DNA of 62,705 nt from positions 1-62,705 of the forward strand of contig JAOUMB010000014.1 in NCBI GenBank assembly GCA_029881725.1, written 5' to 3'. Origin of the DNA: Nitrospirota bacterium (GTDB lineage: Bacteria > Nitrospirota > JACRHL01). The position numbers were made by a program, and so were the translations under genes. This document shows, one piece after another, positions 16,845-25,089 of the stretch (the first letter of the stretch is position 1; the number at the start of each line of letters is the position of its first letter). The notes under the pieces are model-generated. The model was not told the DNA's origin and searched no databases. It was given only the letters and a program-made list of their open reading frames with translations.

Positions 16845-17169
16845 ACTCCATATCACCTCTGGAGCGCCCGTCGCCCTCGCCGCCGCGGTCCTGTGCGCGG
16901 CATTGCTGGCCGCAACCGCCGCCTTCGCCCAGCAGGCCGGGAAAGTTCCCAAGCAGCAGAACCGGCAGGTGATCAGCGGCAGCGTGATCGACATCATCGG
17001 AACCTCCGAGTGGCCGCGCGGCGATACCCATATCCCATGGCGGGATTCGGAAGGGTTTCAAGGCGGACCCGAAGTGGATTACGTCCAATACCTGCGCCGG
17101 GAAATTGGCCTGCCGCTGGATCGGGAGTCGGTTCGCCGACGCACCGATCTGGAGCGCTCCGCGCGTTGA
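16834..17169 (+). CDS. Small exported protein of the AgmX/TolA-like operon
   Basis: 111 residues with a clear signal peptide (hydrophobic stretch VALAAAVLCAALLAATAAFA followed by Q). The mature part, about 78 residues, is charged and polar, with HIPWRDSEGF and DYVQYLRREIGLPLDRESV. It starts inside the end of the TPR lipoprotein gene (11-bp overlap) and is followed 14 bp later by the TolA-like gene. I do not recognise a family. Position and coupling suggest a periplasmic accessory component. Confidence 0.7.
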   Translation: MFRKLHITSGAPVALAAAVLCAALLAATAAFAQQAGKVPKQQNRQVISGSVIDIIGTSEWPRGDTHIPWRDSEGFQGGPEVDYVQYLRREIGLPLDRESVRRRTDLERSAR

Positions 17170-17183
17170 TCAACTGAGTTCTA

Positions 17184-18617
17184 TTGCCCGTGCCCCGCGA
17201 TCCCCACGCCAACGACACCCGCCGTTTCCGGCGGGTGCTGTTATTGACTCTGGCCTTGTATGCGGCGCTGGCGACGGTGCTGACCGTATTGCAGTCCCCT
17301 CCCCGCCCGGAACAGGACCAGGCTGAACGCATGCGGGTGGCGCGGCTGCTGATCGACGCGGAGGAACTGGCTCGCCAGCAGGCCGAGGCCGAAGCCAAGA
17401 AACGCGCCGAGGAGGAAGCGGCGCGCCTCAAGGCGGAAGAAGAGGCCCGCAAAAAAGCCGAGGCCGAGGCCCTCCAGCGGGCTGAAGAGGAGGCTCGACG
17501 AAAGGCGGAAGCGGAAGCACGCCAGAAAGCCGAGGAAGAAGCCAGAAAAAAGGCGGAGGAGGAAGCCAGAAAGCGGGCCGAGGAAGAGGCCCGCAAAAAG
17601 GCCGAGGAGGAAGCGCGACGAAAGGCGGAGGAGGAACGCCTGAAGTCCATGGACGCCGAGGCCCGCAAGGCCGAAGAGGCACGCCGGCGCGCCGAGGAGG
17701 AACGCCAACGGGCCGAGGCCGCGCGCAAGGCGGAGGAAGAACGGCAACGGGCCATCGCCGAGGAAGCGCGGAAAAAGGCCGAGGCCGAACAACAACGCGC
17801 CGCCGCCGAGCAGGCCCGCCAGCAGGCGGCTGCCGAGGCTCAGCGCAGGCAGGCTGAACTGGCAAGGCTGGCGGCCATCAAGGCCGCGCTGGAGGAAAAG
17901 CGGCGGCGCGAGGAGGAGGCCCGCCTGGCCGAGCAACAGGCCCTGGCCTCCGGACTGCTGGGAGGCCTCGACGACGATGAAGAGGATTTTGACGACTTCC
18001 TGGCCGACGATACCGACGCACCCTTGGTGGGGGCTGCGGAAACAGGCCTGCTGGGTGGTGCTCCAGCGGCTCCGACCACGGCATCCGCAAAGGGCGGCAC
18101 CGGCGGCTCCGCCGAGATCGACGCACTGCTGGCCGACATCGGTGAACTGGAACAACTGGAGTCCCTGATCGGAAGTACCGAGGTGGCCGCCGCCAGCGAG
18201 GAAGAACTGGCGGCATTTATGGACGACGTGGCCTCCGGGCGCCTGGATGTTTCCGAAATGGCCGCCCGCGCCACCACCCGGATGGAAAGTCCGTTCACCA
18301 TCGAGCGCGAGGTGGGTGGCTTCGGGGTGCGCAAGGCGGAAGATATCCGCGCGGTGATCCACAGCCACCGGGGCGAACTGCAATTCTTCTATGAACAGGC
18401 CCTGGCGAAAATTCCCGGGCTGCGCGGGACGGTGGTGGTGCGCATGGTGATCAATGCCGCCGGGCGGGTTACCGAGGTCCAGGTGGTGGATTCGGACACC
18501 GGTGCCGCCGCCTTCGACCGGGAACTGCTCAACCGCATCCGGGAGTGGAATTTTCCTCCCGTTCCGCGTGGTGAGGTGGAAGGCACCTACCCGTTCCGTT
18601 TCGGTGACGGCATCTGA
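17184..18617 (+). CDS. TolA-like coiled-coil protein with AgmX/PglI C-terminal domain
   Basis: A 477-residue inner-membrane protein. One N-terminal helix (VLLLTLALYAALATVLTVLQ) is followed by a 210-residue Ala/Glu/Lys/Arg-rich coiled coil (repeats such as AEEEARKKAEEEARKRAEE), an acidic Gly/Ala linker, and a 110-residue C-terminal domain. That domain reads VRKAEDIRAVIHSHRGELQFFYEQAL ... VVVRMVINAAGRVTEVQVVDSD ... NRIREWNFPP, the AgmX/PglI (TonB-like) C-terminus. Such proteins span the periplasm and transmit proton-motive-force energy from TolQ/TolR-type motors. No TolQR pair is in this window. The start is TTG 17184 or GTG 17190; neither has a strong Shine-Dalgarno. A terminator follows at 18768-18814. 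Confidence 0.9.
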   Translation: MPVPRDPHANDTRRFRRVLLLTLALYAALATVLTVLQSPPRPEQDQAERMRVARLLIDAEELARQQAEAEAKKRAEEEAARLKAEEEARKKAEAEALQRAEEEARRKAEAEARQKAEEEARKKAEEEARKRAEEEARKKAEEEARRKAEEERLKSMDAEARKAEEARRRAEEERQRAEAARKAEEERQRAIAEEARKKAEAEQQRAAAEQARQQAAAEAQRRQAELARLAAIKAALEEKRRREEEARLAEQQALASGLLGGLDDDEEDFDDFLADDTDAPLVGAAETGLLGGAPAAPTTASAKGGTGGSAEIDALLADIGELEQLESLIGSTEVAAASEEELAAFMDDVASGRLDVSEMAARATTRMESPFTIEREVGGFGVRKAEDIRAVIHSHRGELQFFYEQALAKIPGLRGTVVVRMVINAAGRVTEVQVVDSDTGAAAFDRELLNRIREWNFPPVPRGEVEGTYPFRFGDGI

Positions 18618-18670
18618 GCCGTGCGGACGCAATTCGAGGGGGCTCCCCGTTTTCCCCCGATCGAGGGATT

Positions 18671-18746
18671 GAAGGAAGCCGGGTGCCCGGCTAAATTTAC
18701 AGGTGACCGGGCCGCTTCCTTCGTGCAATCCGCGGCCAGGTCACCT
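18671..18746 (+). repeat. Overlapping inverted repeats after the AgmX/TolA operon
   Basis: GAAGGAAGC (18671-18679) pairs with GCTTCCTTC (18714-18722) around an inner palindrome GCCGGGTGCCCGGC (18678-18691). AGGTGACCGGGCCGC (18701-18715) pairs with GCGGCCAGGTCACCT (18732-18746) with one mismatch. The two stems share bases 18714-18715, so they compete. A terminator hairpin follows 22 nt later. This may be a structured 3' UTR or an attenuator-like leader of the ABC permease genes. Confidence 0.55.
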
Positions 18747-18767
18747 TTCGTGTGTGAACAGCGATTT

Positions 18768-18814
18768 CCGGGCGGTGCCGCTTTTGAGCCGGTGGCACCG
18801 CCCGGTCCGTTTTT
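18768..18814 (+). terminator. Rho-independent terminator after the AgmX/TolA operon
   Basis: CCGGGCGGTGCC (18768-18779) is the exact reverse complement of GGCACCGCCCGG (18794-18805), with a 14-nt loop, followed by TCCGTTTTT. This is a strong intrinsic terminator on the plus strand, ending the operon before the permease gene at 18860. Confidence 0.9.
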
Positions 18815-18859
18815 GACCCCTTCCATTGCACCTGTTCCCTTGAGTTAACCTGCCTTCGC

Positions 18860-19798
18860 ATGGAACAATCCCCGCCCATGGGAATGTTTCTTCTGCGGCG
18901 GCTGACCACGTTGATCCCGGTGCTTCTCGGGGTGCTGACGGCGGTGTTTTTGCTGATTCATATGATCCCCGGCGATCCGGTGGAGGTAATGCTTGGCGAA
19001 ATGGCGCTGCCCGCCGACCGGGAGGCGCTGCGCGTCCAGTTGCATCTGGACCAGCCGCTGGCGGTGCAATACGGCCATTATCTGGTCGGCGTGCTGACCG
19101 GCGACCTGGGCACCAGCATGCATTCCGGACGCCCGGTGCTGGAGATGGTGGCCGAACGGGTGGGCCCAACATTCCTGCTCACCCTGGCGGCCATGGTGGT
19201 CGCCATCTCCGTTGCCCTTCCACTGGGGCTGATCAGCGCCCTCAAGGCGGGTACCGCCGTGGACCACACGGCCATGGTGGGCGCGCTGCTGGGGGTTTCC
19301 ATGCCCAATTTCTGGCTCGGCCCGCTCCTGTTGCTGGCCTTTTCAGTGCATCTGGGTTGGCTGCCGCTGGGGGGACTGGACGGGCCGCTGTCGTTCATCC
19401 TGCCCGCCATCACCCTGGGAACCGCCATGGCCGCCATTCTCACCCGCATGGTGCGCGCCAGCCTGCTGGAGGTCATGGACCGGGAATTCGTGCGCGCCGC
19501 GCTGGCCAAGGGGCTCACCCGCTGGCAGGTCATGGCCCGCCACGTGCTCGCCAACGCCCTGATCCCGGTAATTACCGTGCTGGGCCTGCAATTCGGCGCC
19601 CTGCTGGCCGGAGCCATCATCACCGAAACCGTTTTTTCCTGGCCCGGACTGGGCCGCCTGACCGTAGAGGCCATCCAGACCCGCGACTATCCGGTCGTGC
19701 AGGGATGCGTAATGTTTATCTGCCTGGGGTATCTGGCCGCCAGCCTGCTTACCGATATCTGCTACGCCGCCGCCGACCCGCGGGTCCGCCTGCGCTGA
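18860..19798 (+). CDS. dppB: ABC transporter permease, DppB/OppB type
   Basis: A 312-residue integral membrane protein with the N-terminal signature of peptide-type permeases (FLLRRLTTLIPVLLGV, FLLIHMIPGDPVEVMLG) and the cytoplasmic EAA loop (EFVRAALAKGLTRWQVMARHVLANALIPVI). It would form half of the membrane channel of a dipeptide/oligopeptide/nickel ABC importer. The partner DppC-like gene is 1 kb downstream, separated by a propeller gene. No substrate-binding protein or ATPase gene is in the window, so the substrate is unknown. ATGs at 18878 and 18884 are alternative starts nearer the usual family N-terminus. Confidence 0.9.
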   Translation: MEQSPPMGMFLLRRLTTLIPVLLGVLTAVFLLIHMIPGDPVEVMLGEMALPADREALRVQLHLDQPLAVQYGHYLVGVLTGDLGTSMHSGRPVLEMVAERVGPTFLLTLAAMVVAISVALPLGLISALKAGTAVDHTAMVGALLGVSMPNFWLGPLLLLAFSVHLGWLPLGGLDGPLSFILPAITLGTAMAAILTRMVRASLLEVMDREFVRAALAKGLTRWQVMARHVLANALIPVITVLGLQFGALLAGAIITETVFSWPGLGRLTVEAIQTRDYPVVQGCVMFICLGYLAASLLTDICYAAADPRVRLR

Positions 19799-19808
19799 CG
19801 GCACACAT

Positions 19809-20852
19809 ATGGAAACCGAAACCGTGAACATCCTTGCATCCATCCCCCTGCAACCCGACCCCGCCCTGTCCATTCCGTTCAAGGTCCACCAGGCCGCCGG
19901 GCGCATGGTGGTCCTGAACACCTTCGGCCAGCCTTACCGGCAGGAACTTATGGTGATCGATACCGAAAGTCAGGCGGTGCTGCGCCGGTGGCGTTTCGAA
20001 GGCACCGGTGGCCGCCACCTGTTCAACCTGGATGCCCAACTCACCCCGGACGGGAAACAGGTGCTGTTGGTTGGGGGTGAACTGCTGGACGACACCGGCG
20101 CCAATTTCGGCCCTGAATGCGTGCTGACGGTACTGGACGTGGAAAGCGGCAAACGGCGGCGCGTGAATGCAGGGCCGCTGGGATTCAACTTCGTGTCCGC
20201 ATGCCCGGACGGCCGGCGGTGTGTGGTGCTGCATAACGGAAACAACGAAGACCAGGTTCAGTTCTACGAACTGCGCGTGGTGGACCTGGACACCCTGACG
20301 GTGACCGCCACCCGCAACCTGGACGCTCCGGTGAACAACATCCTGTACCGGCCCGCCGAGGGACGGGCCCTGCTCAGCGTGGGACGCGACGTGGTGTCCT
20401 GGGACCTGAACGAGATGCAGCCGGGGGAGCGCGTCTGTCCACGCTTCAATCATCCGTATCTGCTGGCCCAGTTCGATCCGGCGGACCCGACCATCTACGC
20501 CGCCTACGTGGCCAGCAAGGTGGTGGTCAAGGAAATCGACGTGAACGCCCGCTCGGTAACTGCCCAGCACACCTTCACCTGGGCCTGGACCGCCAGCACC
20601 AACATCGTTCCGTTCGGCACCGGCCACCTGATCTTCCCGCCATCCAGTTCCGCCGGGGCCATCTGCCTGTGGAACCGGACCAACGGCCTCATCGACCACA
20701 AGATGGCCCTGCCGGGCAATATGATCCTGTCCACCCCGCACCCGGACGGGGAACGGATGTACCTGTTTGACTACGAGGCGCAGGCCCTGCATCTGGTGCA
20801 GGCCGCCCCGTTGCTGCAACCGGTCCCCGTGGAGCAGGGAAGCGGCTGGTGA
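19809..20852 (+). CDS. Beta-propeller protein lying between the two permease genes
   Basis: 347 residues, no signal peptide or membrane helix. It is rich in blade-like repeats, such as LMVIDTESQAVLRRW, LTVLDVESGKRRRVNAG, LRVVDLDTLTVTATRNL and KVVVKEIDVNARSVTAQHTF, typical of WD40/YVTN-like propellers. It starts 11 bp after dppB, and its stop overlaps the GTG of the dppC-like gene (GTGA). It is therefore translated with the transporter genes. A cytoplasmic scaffold or sensor role for the transporter is possible but unproven. I know of no standard peptide-transport operon with such a gene. Confidence 0.8.
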   Translation: METETVNILASIPLQPDPALSIPFKVHQAAGRMVVLNTFGQPYRQELMVIDTESQAVLRRWRFEGTGGRHLFNLDAQLTPDGKQVLLVGGELLDDTGANFGPECVLTVLDVESGKRRRVNAGPLGFNFVSACPDGRRCVVLHNGNNEDQVQFYELRVVDLDTLTVTATRNLDAPVNNILYRPAEGRALLSVGRDVVSWDLNEMQPGERVCPRFNHPYLLAQFDPADPTIYAAYVASKVVVKEIDVNARSVTAQHTFTWAWTASTNIVPFGTGHLIFPPSSSAGAICLWNRTNGLIDHKMALPGNMILSTPHPDGERMYLFDYEAQALHLVQAAPLLQPVPVEQGSGW

Positions 20853-21676
20853 GGCGTTTTCCGGTTCTGTTTGGCGGTGGCGTGCTGGGCCTGCTGGCCT
20901 TGTCGGCGCTGCTCGCCCCGTGGCTGTCGCCGGTGGACCCGACGTCCATCGACCTGCCCAACCGCCTGCTCGGGCCGGGAGGGGCCCATCTGCTCGGCCA
21001 GGATGCCCTCGGACGGGATATTCTCAGCCGCATTATCCACGGGGCGCGGGTTTCGCTGTTTGTGGGGGTGGTCACGGTTTCGGTGTCCGTGACTCTGGGG
21101 TGCCTGATCGGCGCTGTGGCCGGTTACCGGGGGGGATGGCTGGATGAGGTCCTGATGCGCGTTGTAGACGTGTTTCTGGCCTTCCCAGGCATATTGCTGG
21201 CGATTGCCCTGACTGCCGTACTGGGGCCGAGCCTGAACAACGTGATTCTGGCCCTGTGCATCATGGGGTGGGTTGGTTACGCGCGCATCGTGCGCGGCCA
21301 GGTGCTGCTGGCCCGGGAACTGACCTTTGTGGAAGCGGCGCGGGCCACCGGATGCTCCGGTCCCCGTATCCTGCTGCGGCACATCCTCCCCAACGTGATG
21401 GCTCCAGTCCTGGTGGAGGCCACTTTCGGCATGGCGGGCGCTATTATCGCCGAAGCCGGACTTTCTTTTCTCGGACTGGGAACCCAGCCTCCCACGCCCA
21501 GTTGGGGAGCCATGCTGGCCGAGGGCGCGGACTACATTCTTTTTGCGCCGCACCTGACAATTTTCCCAGGTGCGGCTATCTTGTTGACTGTGTTGGGTAT
21601 TAACCTGCTGGGAGACGCCCTCAGAGACCGGCTGCAAGGAGGCACCGGGGGGGGCGTGTTGGGAGAGGCAAAATAA
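20849..21676 (+). CDS. dppC: ABC transporter permease, DppC/OppC type
   Basis: A 275-residue membrane protein. The N-terminal part (VDPTSIDLPNRLLGPGGAHLLGQDALGRDILSRIIHGARVS, around residues 28-68) is the hallmark of DppC/OppC permeases. The EAA loop reads LTFVEAARATGCSGPRILLRHILPNVMAPV. It should pair with the DppB-like protein in an importer of peptides or nickel. The GTG start overlaps the preceding stop. The C-terminus (GDALRDRLQGG) is complete. The HU promoter follows directly. Confidence 0.9.
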   Translation: MRRFPVLFGGGVLGLLALSALLAPWLSPVDPTSIDLPNRLLGPGGAHLLGQDALGRDILSRIIHGARVSLFVGVVTVSVSVTLGCLIGAVAGYRGGWLDEVLMRVVDVFLAFPGILLAIALTAVLGPSLNNVILALCIMGWVGYARIVRGQVLLARELTFVEAARATGCSGPRILLRHILPNVMAPVLVEATFGMAGAIIAEAGLSFLGLGTQPPTPSWGAMLAEGADYILFAPHLTIFPGAAILLTVLGINLLGDALRDRLQGGTGGGVLGEAK

Positions 21677-21726
21677 TGACGCCGGGATTTTCCGCCGAAA
21701 AACGCGGAAAACCTTGTGCCATGCGC

Positions 21727-21756
21727 TTGACAAGCACTTTTTGGCTTTCCTAACAT
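21727..21756 (+). promoter_or_regulatory. Sigma-70 promoter of the HU gene
   Basis: TTGACA (21727-21732), an 18-bp spacer and TAACAT (21751-21756) make a good sigma-70 promoter 95 bp before the HU start codon. Confidence 0.7.
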
Positions 21757-21850
21757 ACCGCCCGGAGAGCAGGTTTACAGGGCACAAGCGGCTACCGCTA
21801 GGCCTGACCAACGCCTTTCGCACAACCCACAGGATGGAGGTGGAGCGCAG

Positions 21851-22126
21851 ATGACCAAGGCAGATTTGATTAACGCGGTGGCTGACGCAAGCGGCGACGG
21901 CCTGAGCAAAAAGGGTGTTGAGCGTATTGTGGACAGCATGTTCGCAACCATGGTTGACGCCATTGCAAAGAACGGCCGCTTTGCGTACCCGGGATTCGGC
22001 ACCTTTACGGTGAAGTCCCGTGCCGCGCGTGTGGGCCGCAACCCCCAGACCGGTGCATCGATCCAGATCCCGGCCAGCAAGAGCGTGGGGTTCAAGGCGG
22101 CGCCGAACTTCAAGTCGAAGCTCTAA
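21851..22126 (+). CDS. hup: HU-family DNA-binding protein
   Basis: A 91-residue nucleoid protein of the DNABII family. It begins MTKADLINAVADASG and has the conserved beta-arm region GFGTFTVKSRAARVGRNPQTGASIQIPASKSVGFKA, with the Pro that intercalates DNA in GRNPQTG. HU dimers bend DNA without strong sequence preference. A purine-rich Shine-Dalgarno (GGAGGTGGAG) precedes the ATG. It is flanked by its own promoter and terminator, so it is monocistronic. HU is favoured over IHF because of its overall sequence, though IHF cannot be wholly excluded. Confidence 0.95.
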   Translation: MTKADLINAVADASGDGLSKKGVERIVDSMFATMVDAIAKNGRFAYPGFGTFTVKSRAARVGRNPQTGASIQIPASKSVGFKAAPNFKSKL

Positions 22127-22151
22127 GCGCCACCGTAAAGCCGTTTACGGC

Positions 22152-22182
22152 AAAAGGGCCACCCCTCGGGGTGGCCCTTTTT
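22152..22182 (+). terminator. Rho-independent terminator of the HU gene
   Basis: AAAAGGGCCACCCC (22152-22165) pairs exactly with GGGGTGGCCCTTTT (22168-22181), followed by T and A. It is 25 bp after the HU stop. Confidence 0.92.
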
Positions 22183-22392
22183 AGTATCAGGTATGGCCGC
22201 CAGGTTGGCGACAGGCGGCCTGATCGTGTCATGCCGCTGGCAGAGAGGGGTCAGTCTCGCGGGGGTTCGGCGCCACCCATCCGCCCGTGTGCCTGCCCGC
22301 TCCGGCCCATGCCGGCCGCACCCCGAAGGGTGTGCTCAACACGAAATAGTCCCACCCCGCCCATCCGCCAAGGGGGCAGTCCTTCCGGAAGG

Positions 22393-23280
22393 CTAGGATC
22401 CCCGGCGGGTTGGAGAGCGGCGTACGTGGCGGGAGGCATTGCCGCGGGAGGACTTGGCGTCGCCGGAACCCACATCGGCTGTCACCAGGTCCGCGTCATC
22501 TGCGATCAATTCCGCCTCCAGGGCGGCGTCGGCCTCGTCCAGATCGGCCTCGCTCACCAGGTCGGAGTCATCCGCCGGTTGCGGCCCATCCGTGACCGCC
22601 ACCGGGGTGGCTGGCTGGTCAGAGGGAGAATCCGTGGAACCGGTGGTGCCGGGGTCATCCTGGGAGCGGGTTCCACGGCGGGAACGGCCACGCCCACGAC
22701 CACGGCCGGAAGGGGCGGCATCGTCACCGGAGGGAGCATCCGCCGGCGAGGGCGCCGCCGTGGTAACCACTTCACCCGCCTGATAGCGGCGATCGATGTC
22801 GGCCAGGGCGTCGTGGTATTCAAGAAATTCGTCGTACAGGCCACGGGCCAGTTCGCGACGGTCAATCCCCTCCGGAGCCACCTGCATGTCGAGTTTACCC
22901 AGGGACACGTCGAAGTCGACCTCCTTGAGGGACTCGGTGTCCATCTTGTAGTCGGCGAGCATCTGGCGGATTTCGTTCTGCCCCCGTCCCAGACGGCGGG
23001 CTACCTCACCCAGAGCGCTGGCCCGGAAGGTGCCGTCCGGCATCAAGCCCAGGTAGCAGGCGCAAAACAAATCAAACGGTGCGATGGCCCCCTCGGCCGG
23101 GACGGTGTATGGCGTGGAGTGGGCCTTGCCCTTTTTCGGTGCGTCGATGGCCGGTGGCCGCCTGCGGCCCCCGCCACCCTGTTGCTGTCCACCGCCGGAG
23201 CGTCCCCGGGAGCGTCCACCGCCCCCACCACCTCCCCCGCCGCCCTTACGGCGCCGGGATCCCTTGTTGGGCTCAGCCAC
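22393..23280 (-). CDS. Gly/Arg-rich protein with conserved central helical domain
   Basis: 295 residues in three parts. The N-terminus is an RGG-like, extremely Gly/Arg-rich tail. A conserved-looking domain (about residues 55-160) contains FDLFCACYLGLMPDGTFRAS, ALGEVARRLGRGQNEIRQML and a helical segment ending FLEYHDALADIDRRYQ. A low-complexity acidic/Arg tail follows. The middle part resembles a helix-turn-helix (LGEVARRLGRGQNEIRQMLADY). Basic disordered tails plus a small fold suggest an RNA- or nucleoprotein-associated factor, which is inference. GTG at 23280 has GAGG upstream. It lies 32 bp after ychF on the same strand and may be co-transcribed with it. Confidence 0.72.
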   Translation of the reverse strand: MAEPNKGSRRRKGGGGGGGGGGRSRGRSGGGQQQGGGGRRRPPAIDAPKKGKAHSTPYTVPAEGAIAPFDLFCACYLGLMPDGTFRASALGEVARRLGRGQNEIRQMLADYKMDTESLKEVDFDVSLGKLDMQVAPEGIDRRELARGLYDEFLEYHDALADIDRRYQAGEVVTTAAPSPADAPSGDDAAPSGRGRGRGRSRRGTRSQDDPGTTGSTDSPSDQPATPVAVTDGPQPADDSDLVSEADLDEADAALEAELIADDADLVTADVGSGDAKSSRGNASRHVRRSPTRRGS

Positions 23281-23312
23281 GATGCATCCTCATCATTTTT
23301 TTCCTTGTCTGG

Positions 23313-24407
23313 CTAGACGTTGAACCGGAAGTGCATCACGTCCCCATCGAGGACCCGATATTCCTTGCCTTCCGAACGGAGCAGCCCTTTTTCCTTGGCC
23401 GCCTGCCACGATTCCACCCGGTCCAGGTCTTCGTAATGAACCACCTCGGCCCGGATAAAGCCGCGTTCAAAGTCGGTATGAATTTCTCCGGCCGCCTCCG
23501 GGGCAAGCGCCCCGTCACGGACGGTCCATGCGCGGGCCTCCTTGGGCCCGGCGGTAAAGTAGGTGATCTTGCCAAGCAGCCGGTAGGCGGCGTGTGCCAG
23601 CCGGTCCAGCCCCGCTTCTTCAAGTCCCAAATCTTCCAGATAGGCGGCCCGGTCTTCTTCGGGAAGCTCCGCCAGTTCGCTTTCGATCACGCCGCTGATC
23701 ACCACCACCTCGGCCCCCTGTTCGGCGGCGATTTCGGTGACACGCTTGACGTACGCGTTATTGCCCGCCAGATCGTCCTCGGCCACGTTGGCCACGAACA
23801 GAACCGGCTTGAGGGTAATCAGGTGCGCTTCCCGGAGCAGTTCCCGATCTTCGTCGGAAAGGCCCGCGGACCGCGCCGGTCGGCCATCTTCAAGGGCCTT
23901 CAGCGCCTTGTGGGTGGCATCCAGTTGCCGGATGGCTTCCTTGTCGCCGGACTTGGCTTTCTTGTCCAGCCGGGTGGCCTGCCGGGTCAACGATTCCATA
24001 TCGGCAAGAATCAGTTCCAGATCAATGGTGGTAATGTCCCGTTCCGGGTCCACCCCGCCGTCCACGTGCACCACCTGTGAGTCGTCAAAGCAGCGCACTA
24101 CGTGCAAAATGGCGTCGGTCTCGCGGATGTTGGCCAGAAACTGGTTTCCAAGCCCTTCCCCCTTGCTGGCTCCGGCCACCAGGCCGGCGATATCGACAAA
24201 CTCCACGGTGGCGGGCAGCACCCGTTGGGAGCCGAACAGGGCCGCCAGGCGGGTCAGGCGCGGATCGGCCAGCGGCACCACGCCGACATTCGGCTCGATG
24301 GTGCAGAAGGGATAGTTGGCGCTTTCCGCACCGGCTGCGGTCATGGCGTTAAAAATGGTGGACTTGCCCACGTTGGGCAGGCCCACGATGCCGCAATTGA
24401 CGCCCAT
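23313..24407 (-). CDS. ychF: YchF/OLA1-type GTPase/ATPase
   Basis: A 364-residue P-loop protein of the Obg-related YchF family. Walker A GLPNVGKSTIFNA, DIAGLVAGASKGEGLGNQFL (switch II region) and a C-terminal TGS-type domain (FTAGPKEARAWTVRDGALAPEAAGEIHTDFERGFIRAEVV) are present. YchF binds ribosomes and prefers ATP over GTP. Length and motifs match the family fully. It follows pth in the same direction, the widespread gene order. Confidence 0.97.
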   Translation of the reverse strand: MGVNCGIVGLPNVGKSTIFNAMTAAGAESANYPFCTIEPNVGVVPLADPRLTRLAALFGSQRVLPATVEFVDIAGLVAGASKGEGLGNQFLANIRETDAILHVVRCFDDSQVVHVDGGVDPERDITTIDLELILADMESLTRQATRLDKKAKSGDKEAIRQLDATHKALKALEDGRPARSAGLSDEDRELLREAHLITLKPVLFVANVAEDDLAGNNAYVKRVTEIAAEQGAEVVVISGVIESELAELPEEDRAAYLEDLGLEEAGLDRLAHAAYRLLGKITYFTAGPKEARAWTVRDGALAPEAAGEIHTDFERGFIRAEVVHYEDLDRVESWQAAKEKGLLRSEGKEYRVLDGDVMHFRFNV

Positions 24408-24507
24408 AAATCCGGTCGCCTCAGAGGGGTTGGTTCCAAATTCGCAAACAGTGTGGGCGCATCGCGCCCGTTCCCACCGGTATCAGCACAAACCCGCGTT
24501 TGTCCGG

Positions 24508-25074
24508 TCAGCCCAAGGGATGCACGCGATTTTGTGCCGCGAGCAATCCCTCCTTGAGCAATGTTTCGGCGGCATCCGCCGCCCGTTCCACGCCGTCGGC
24601 CACATGGGGCCGCTCTTCGGGTGTAAATCGCTTTAGCACGTAGTCGCGAACCGCCTCGCCTTCGGGTGGGCGGCCGATGCCAACCCGCACCCGGGCAAAT
24701 GCGCGCGTACCGAAGGATTGGGCGATGTCGCGAATGCCGCGATGCCCGCCGTCGCCCCCCTCGTCCTTGACCCGCACCCGCCCGGCGGGCAGGTCCAGAT
24801 CGTCATGCACCACCACCAGATTGTCCATCTGGCGGCCAAGCCTGGCCCACAGGCCACGCACCGCTTGGGAACTGGTGTTCATATACACCTGGCTGATCGC
24901 CAGGTAGGCAGGCTCGCCCGCCACCTGTCCCTGGCCACCAATGTAGGTGTCCTTGCGGTCGGACAGGGAAATTCCCCACCGGTCGGCAATCCGCGCCACA
25001 ACATCTGCGCCGATGTTGTGGCGGGTGCCGGCATATCGCGGACCGGGATTCGCCAGCCCAAGAATAACCTTCAA
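24508..25074 (-). CDS. pth: Peptidyl-tRNA hydrolase
   Basis: 188 residues. The enzyme frees tRNA from prematurely released peptidyl-tRNA. Family blocks are clear: VILGLANPGPRYAGTRHNIGADVV with the catalytic His, VHDDLDLPAGRVRVKDEGGDGGHRGIRDI with the catalytic Asp, and FARVRVGIGRPP. It lies between rplY (15 bp upstream) and ychF on the same strand, as in many beta- and gammaproteobacteria. Confidence 0.97.
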   Translation of the reverse strand: MKVILGLANPGPRYAGTRHNIGADVVARIADRWGISLSDRKDTYIGGQGQVAGEPAYLAISQVYMNTSSQAVRGLWARLGRQMDNLVVVHDDLDLPAGRVRVKDEGGDGGHRGIRDIAQSFGTRAFARVRVGIGRPPEGEAVRDYVLKRFTPEERPHVADGVERAADAAETLLKEGLLAAQNRVHPLG

Positions 25075-25089
25075 ACCACGGCCCCGGTG

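Noticed and set aside
17400-17640. Repeated GCCGAGGAGGAAGC-like units that could be read as a DNA repeat array
   Set aside because: They are the codons of the coiled-coil region and follow its amino-acid periodicity. They are not a CRISPR or an independent repeat.
17241-18728. A long minus-strand frame opposite the TolA-like gene, rich in Leu/Phe/Gly
   Set aside because: It is the reverse complement of the Ala/Glu/Lys-rich coiled-coil codons and only looks like a membrane protein.
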